In this document: piece by piece, positions 7,095-9,900 of the stretch
How the letters are laid out: every line of letters begins with the position of its first letter
Position numbering within the stretch: the first letter of the stretch is position 1
NCBI GenBank assembly: GCA_023395575.1
Contig: JAEWZA010000067.1
Span: forward strand, 1-9,900
Reading direction: 5' to 3'
Origin: Bacillota bacterium
GTDB lineage: Bacteria; Bacillota; Clostridia; Acetivibrionales; DSM-1351
Length of the DNA stretch: 9,900 nt
The notes under the pieces: model-generated
What the model was told of the DNA's origin: nothing
What the model saw: only the letters and a program-made list of their open reading frames with translations
Databases searched by the model: none
Position numbers and translations under genes: made by a program

Positions 7095-7136
7095 CTTGAA
7101 AAATAAGATTGTACAAACAGGGTGCGTTTTCAAGCT
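7093..7136 (+). repeat. 10-bp inverted repeat at the permease 1 stop codon
   Basis: AGCTTGAAAA (7093-7102) and TTTTCAAGCT (7127-7136) are exact reverse complements around a 24-nt loop. The left arm overlaps the TAG stop at 7092-7094 and contains the TTG at 7096 that could start a small gene. The right arm can also pair with AGCTTGAGAA at 7201-7210 (nine Watson-Crick pairs and one G-U), so two exclusive folds are possible in the RNA. Confidence 0.6.
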
Positions 7137-7335
7137 GAAAAAAGCCACAAGTGTCTTTTTTACTATTTGTGCAGCCGATAGTATAGGTAAAATTGAAGTG
7201 AGCTTGAGAATAATGCGAAGTTTACATATCGAGCATTCATTGTTCTCTTTGCATATCAAAAAGTTGCGAGTAGCTTTTTGTGAATTTAAGCAATCTAAGA
7301 TAATAAATTGCGTATCGGCGTGGAGGTTAGTATGA
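7096..7335 (+). CDS. Small hypothetical ORF between the two permeases
   Basis: A 79-residue ORF that I do not recognise. In favour of a real gene: TTG 7096 has GGAAGGGG ending 8 nt upstream, and its TGA overlaps the next start as ATGA, a common sign of translational coupling. The product is strongly basic, with four cysteines (10, 25, 62, 72), no clear signal peptide or membrane helix, and a small internal echo (SLHIEHSLFSLHIKK, 43-56). Against it: CUT1 permease genes are normally adjacent, the upstream ribosome site could be chance at the permease end, and the DNA is full of inverted repeats that suggest non-coding structure. It shows no leader/core arrangement of a RiPP precursor. Treat as doubtful. 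Confidence 0.3.
   Translation: MKNKIVQTGCVFKLKKATSVFFTICAADSIGKIEVSLRIMRSLHIEHSLFSLHIKKLRVAFCEFKQSKIINCVSAWRLV
7138..7161. terminator. Possible weak bidirectional terminator or attenuator
   Basis: Six A's, then GCCACAAGTGTC, then six T's form an imperfect 24-bp dyad (10 of 12 positions pair) with a CAAG loop. It lies 43 nt after the permease 1 stop. The stem is short and weak in G-C, so termination would be partial at best. A second A-run/T-run dyad, CAAAAAG (7257-7263) with CTTTTTG (7274-7280), lies further on. Confidence 0.25.
7322..7326 (+). promoter_or_regulatory. Ribosome binding site choosing ATG 7332
   Basis: GGAGG lies 5 nt before ATG 7332. The in-frame TTG at 7308 has no comparable site, so the second permease starts at 7332. 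Confidence 0.7.
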
Positions 7336-8315
7336 GCAATACCGATAATATTATTTATACAGTTAAGCCTGAAAACAGTCAGAATAAGCTCTTAAACACA
7401 GTAAATAAGCCTGTTAGGGTAATAAGTAAAAAGAAACAAATCACATTTAAAAGTATTATAAAATATATGGTGCTTATATGCATTGCTGCTGCTCTTTTGT
7501 TTCCTGTAATGTACATGGTTACAAATTCCTTCATGTCAAACAGCGAAGTGCTGAGAAATTACAGTGTTATTAGCAGCGGGGGTACAGATGGCGCAGTTAG
7601 TGATGAAGTAGTTGAACACTCGTATATTAATTTTACACTAATTCCAGATACGGTCAGCTTCATGCAGTATTATAATGTACTTCTCAGAAAGCCAAAATTT
7701 TTGTTAATGTTTTGGAATTCTGTATTTCTCACTGTACCTATAGTTGTGGGACAAATAATTGTAGCAACCCTTGCGGCCTATGCTTTCAGTAAGCTCAAAT
7801 TTCCATTCAGTGATAAAATTTTCTTTATATATATTATAGTTATGATGATGCCCTTTCAGGTAACACTTGTTCCCAATTATATAGTTCTAAAAAATCTCAA
7901 CCTGTTGGGCAGCTATTGGTCTATTATATTGCCTGGTACCTTTGCTACCTTTGGGGTGTTTCTGCTGAGACAGTTTATGATATATATACCTGACGAATAC
8001 TGTGAAGCGGCAAAAATAGATGGAGCTGGGTATTTAAAATCTTTTTTTAGAATTATACTTCCACAGTGCAAGGGAGCTTTAGCATCGCTGGCAATTCTAG
8101 TTTTCATTGATAATTGGAATATGGTAGAGCAGCCATTGATATTTCTTGATAATGAAACAATGCATCCCCTCTCAATATTTCTTTCAAGGATAAATGAGCA
8201 GGAAATAGGAATTGCCTTTGCGTGCGGAATGTTGTATATGATTCCTACACTTTTGGTGTTCCTATATGGTGAGAATTATTTTATAGAGGGAATAGAGATG
8301 TCAGGAGTGAAGTAG
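7332..8315 (+). CDS. ABC transporter permease, CUT1 type, MalG-like
   Basis: A 327-residue membrane protein of the MalG/UgpE side of CUT1 importers. Hydrophobic segments lie at about 43-64, 125-150, 163-180, 194-213, 248-262 and 293-313. The EAA loop is intact: E225-A-A-x3-G231-x9-I241-x-L-P244, in EYCEAAKIDG. Other family marks are AAYAFSKLKFP (148-158) and MMMPFQVTLVPNY (171-183). The cytoplasmic N-terminus of about 40 residues before the first membrane segment is longer than usual and basic near its end. The periplasmic-side loop after segment 1 (about 65-120) is also long. It should form a heterodimer with the permease at 6231. No ATPase gene is seen here; importers of this type often borrow a shared MsmX-like ATPase. 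The next gene begins 26 nt downstream. Confidence 0.87.
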   Translation: MSNTDNIIYTVKPENSQNKLLNTVNKPVRVISKKKQITFKSIIKYMVLICIAAALLFPVMYMVTNSFMSNSEVLRNYSVISSGGTDGAVSDEVVEHSYINFTLIPDTVSFMQYYNVLLRKPKFLLMFWNSVFLTVPIVVGQIIVATLAAYAFSKLKFPFSDKIFFIYIIVMMMPFQVTLVPNYIVLKNLNLLGSYWSIILPGTFATFGVFLLRQFMIYIPDEYCEAAKIDGAGYLKSFFRIILPQCKGALASLAILVFIDNWNMVEQPLIFLDNETMHPLSIFLSRINEQEIGIAFACGMLYMIPTLLVFLYGENYFIEGIEMSGVK

Positions 8316-8341
8316 GAAAAAGAATTCAGGAGGATATAAAA

Positions 8342-9643
8342 ATGGAAGTTTTACAGACAGAGGCTCAAACCAATAAAAAGAAAAAACTAGTAAGAAATGC
8401 AGCAATAATATTTATAACTATTGTTGTTTTGCTGACATTTTTCTCGAAAACAATAAATAACTTTTTGCTCCCAGAGATTGAGAGTACGAGCCAAAGATCA
8501 GGAACGCTTACCAAGGAAATTACTGCTCAAGGAGAGGTTGTTCCATTAAATACTGAAAGCATTAATGCATATGGGAGTTGGAAAATAACAGACGTTAAAG
8601 TGAAGGAAGGCTCAGAGGTAAAAAAAGGCGATATACTTGCCACCATAGATGTAAGTGACATGAAGCTGGAAATAAAAAAAATGGAACTAAACTTGCTCAA
8701 AATGGAAAATGCACTGAAATTATATCAGAATGGAGCTCAAGCCATTGACCTTGAACAGTACAAGGATGAGGTGCAATTGGCTCAAAATGAAGTAGATAAG
8801 GCACAAAAGAAGCTAGATGAACAGAAAAATTTATTTTCATTTGATGCAGTGGCTCTTGAAAGTGTTAATGAGGCAGAGGAACAGTTAGATAGAGCTAAAA
8901 GAGAGTATGAGCAAAAACAAAAATTACTGAAACAAAAACAAGATGAAATCAAAAAAAATGGTGAAGACTACCAGACCATTATTAATGAAAAGCAGGCAGA
9001 GCTTGAGGTGTGCAGGATTGAACTGGAAACCATAAAGAAAAATTCTCCCCAAGGAGGAGCAATAAAAGCTCCTGTGGATGGTTTCGTAAAGAGCATATCC
9101 ATAGAGAAGGGCTCTGTGGCAATTAGTGGGCAGACGTTATTGGAGATAATTAAACGTGAAGCTGGTATATATATTAAATGGACACTTAATAGTAAGAGCG
9201 CTGGTGAGGTTGATAAAAGAGCCTCAATTATATTCTCAACAGCGGAGCCTGAAAAGCTGGAGCTTAACGGAACTATTAAAGAAAAGAAATATTTGCTAAA
9301 TGAAGGAACTTACCAATATATAGCTGAAGTTAAAAAAGAGGGGCTAAATTTAGAAATAGGACAAAAGGTTGACGTACTTGTGAAAAAGTCAAGTACACCT
9401 TATCCAATGCTTGTACCAAACAGCAGTGTCACAAAAGAAGGCGGAAAGTCCTGCGTTTATGTGTTAAAGACAAAGAACGGTATAATGGGTGAAGAAAATT
9501 ATGTGCAAAAGGTAGAAGTTACGGTGGATGAGTCGGATGACTTTTATAGTGCAATATCAGGTGGAGGTATTACTGACAAGGATAAAATAGTTACCTTTAG
9601 CAGCAAACCCCTATCTGACAAAATACAGGTTAAATTGAGGTGA
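8342..9643 (+). CDS. HlyD/MacA-type efflux adaptor (membrane fusion) protein
   Basis: A 433-residue protein with AGGAGGA 7 nt before its ATG. A basic N-terminus (KKKKLVR) precedes one membrane segment at about 19-35, so it is anchored with the bulk outside. Domain order is that of an RND/MacA-type adaptor. The first half of a lipoyl-like domain is at 78-103, with VKVKEGSEVKKGDILATID. A long alpha-hairpin coiled coil follows at about 104-232, rich in E, K and Q. The second lipoyl half is at 239-270, with IKAPVDGFVKSI. A beta-barrel at about 275-350 and a C-terminal membrane-proximal domain (KSCVYVLKTKNG) complete it. In Gram-positive bacteria such adaptors work with MacB/FtsX-type ABC exporters of antimicrobial or signalling peptides, and the next gene looks like that permease. 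This is the best evidence for peptide export in the cluster. Confidence 0.87.
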   Translation: MEVLQTEAQTNKKKKLVRNAAIIFITIVVLLTFFSKTINNFLLPEIESTSQRSGTLTKEITAQGEVVPLNTESINAYGSWKITDVKVKEGSEVKKGDILATIDVSDMKLEIKKMELNLLKMENALKLYQNGAQAIDLEQYKDEVQLAQNEVDKAQKKLDEQKNLFSFDAVALESVNEAEEQLDRAKREYEQKQKLLKQKQDEIKKNGEDYQTIINEKQAELEVCRIELETIKKNSPQGGAIKAPVDGFVKSISIEKGSVAISGQTLLEIIKREAGIYIKWTLNSKSAGEVDKRASIIFSTAEPEKLELNGTIKEKKYLLNEGTYQYIAEVKKEGLNLEIGQKVDVLVKKSSTPYPMLVPNSSVTKEGGKSCVYVLKTKNGIMGEENYVQKVEVTVDESDDFYSAISGGGITDKDKIVTFSSKPLSDKIQVKLR

Positions 9644-9645
9644 GG
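9637..9645 (+). promoter_or_regulatory. Ribosome binding site for the last gene
   Basis: GAGGTGAGG overlaps the TGA stop of the adaptor gene and lies just before TTG 9649. An alternative in-frame GTG at 9640 would overlap that stop as GTGA but lacks a good upstream site. Confidence 0.55.
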
Positions 9646-9648
9646 CAA

Positions 9649-9900
9649 TTGGATATTATACAGCTTCAGAAATATTCTTTTAAAAAATTAATTATTCTAA
9701 TGTCATCACTCTTTTTTCTGGTTATAAGTATAAATAGTATTTCTTTGAATATCAGAAATACTTATAAAAATGACTATGCAAGCAGAATGGAAATAAATCT
9801 TGAAAATTATGTTGACCAAAAGAATTTAATAAAAGCAAGTGATATTGAAGACTTAGCCATGGCATTTCCAAATGGCAACATTTCATACATGACTCAGTCT
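9649..9900 (+). CDS. Probable MacB/FtsX-type permease, N-terminal part (3' partial)
   Basis: The frame is open from TTG 9649 to the window edge, 84 residues. A short basic start (MDIIQLQKYSFKK) leads into one hydrophobic segment at about 14-31, then a polar extracellular stretch with KASDIEDLAMAFPNGN and an ISYM strand. One N-terminal membrane helix followed by a soluble domain, with a 'DIEDLA...' helix before a short strand, is the layout of the MacB periplasmic core domain that opens FtsX-type permeases. Its position directly after a MacA-like adaptor, with a ribosome site overlapping that gene's stop, supports the call. A different membrane-anchored protein cannot be excluded, because the defining four-helix permease part lies outside the window. 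Confidence 0.5.
   Translation, partial: MDIIQLQKYSFKKLIILMSSLFFLVISINSISLNIRNTYKNDYASRMEINLENYVDQKNLIKASDIEDLAMAFPNGNISYMTQS

Noticed and set aside
7096..7335. Small cysteine-containing ORF as the missing RiPP precursor
   Set aside because: No leader/core split, no clustered or patterned cysteines, and a position between permease genes far from the maturase.
1..9900. CRISPR arrays, tRNA or rRNA genes, insertion sequences
   Set aside because: No regularly spaced repeats, no tRNA-like cloverleaf or rRNA stretches, and no transposase-like reading frame were seen.

Overview
The window is AT-rich, closely packed, and coded entirely on the + strand. It has AGGAGG-type ribosome binding sites and several TTG starts. 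Together with the protein families seen, this points to a low-GC Firmicute of the class Clostridia; the species cannot be named from the sequence alone.

Region 1 (1-2153) is the distal part of a ribosomally made peptide (RiPP) maturation cassette. It holds the C-terminal SPASM part of a radical SAM peptide maturase (resembling CcpM), a protein matching the 'peptide maturation system protein, TIGR04066 family', and a 95-residue acyl-carrier-like protein. The carrier-like protein has no serine where the phosphopantetheine arm would attach. The precursor peptide and the radical SAM core are not in the window and probably lie upstream.

Region 2 (2154-2284) is a short AT-rich gap with a TATAAT box and no convincing terminator.

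Region 3 (2285-9900) looks like one long operon. It encodes an 872-residue lipoprotein made of two tandem extracellular solute-binding domains, a subtilisin-like (S8) protease without signal peptide or propeptide, two CUT1-type ABC permeases separated by an unusual 237-nt stretch, a HlyD/MacA-type adaptor with a long coiled coil, and the start of what looks like a MacB/FtsX-type permease. No ABC ATPase is encoded in the window.

The inferred logic is that the radical SAM enzyme and its two partners modify a peptide, the intracellular subtilase may cut it, and the membrane proteins export, import or sense it. One sequence link ties the two operons together: the C-terminal domain of the subtilase aligns, with almost constant spacing, to the middle domain of the TIGR04066-type protein. 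Other points to check are a perfect 12-bp hairpin inside the subtilase gene and a set of mutually exclusive inverted repeats between the two permease genes.
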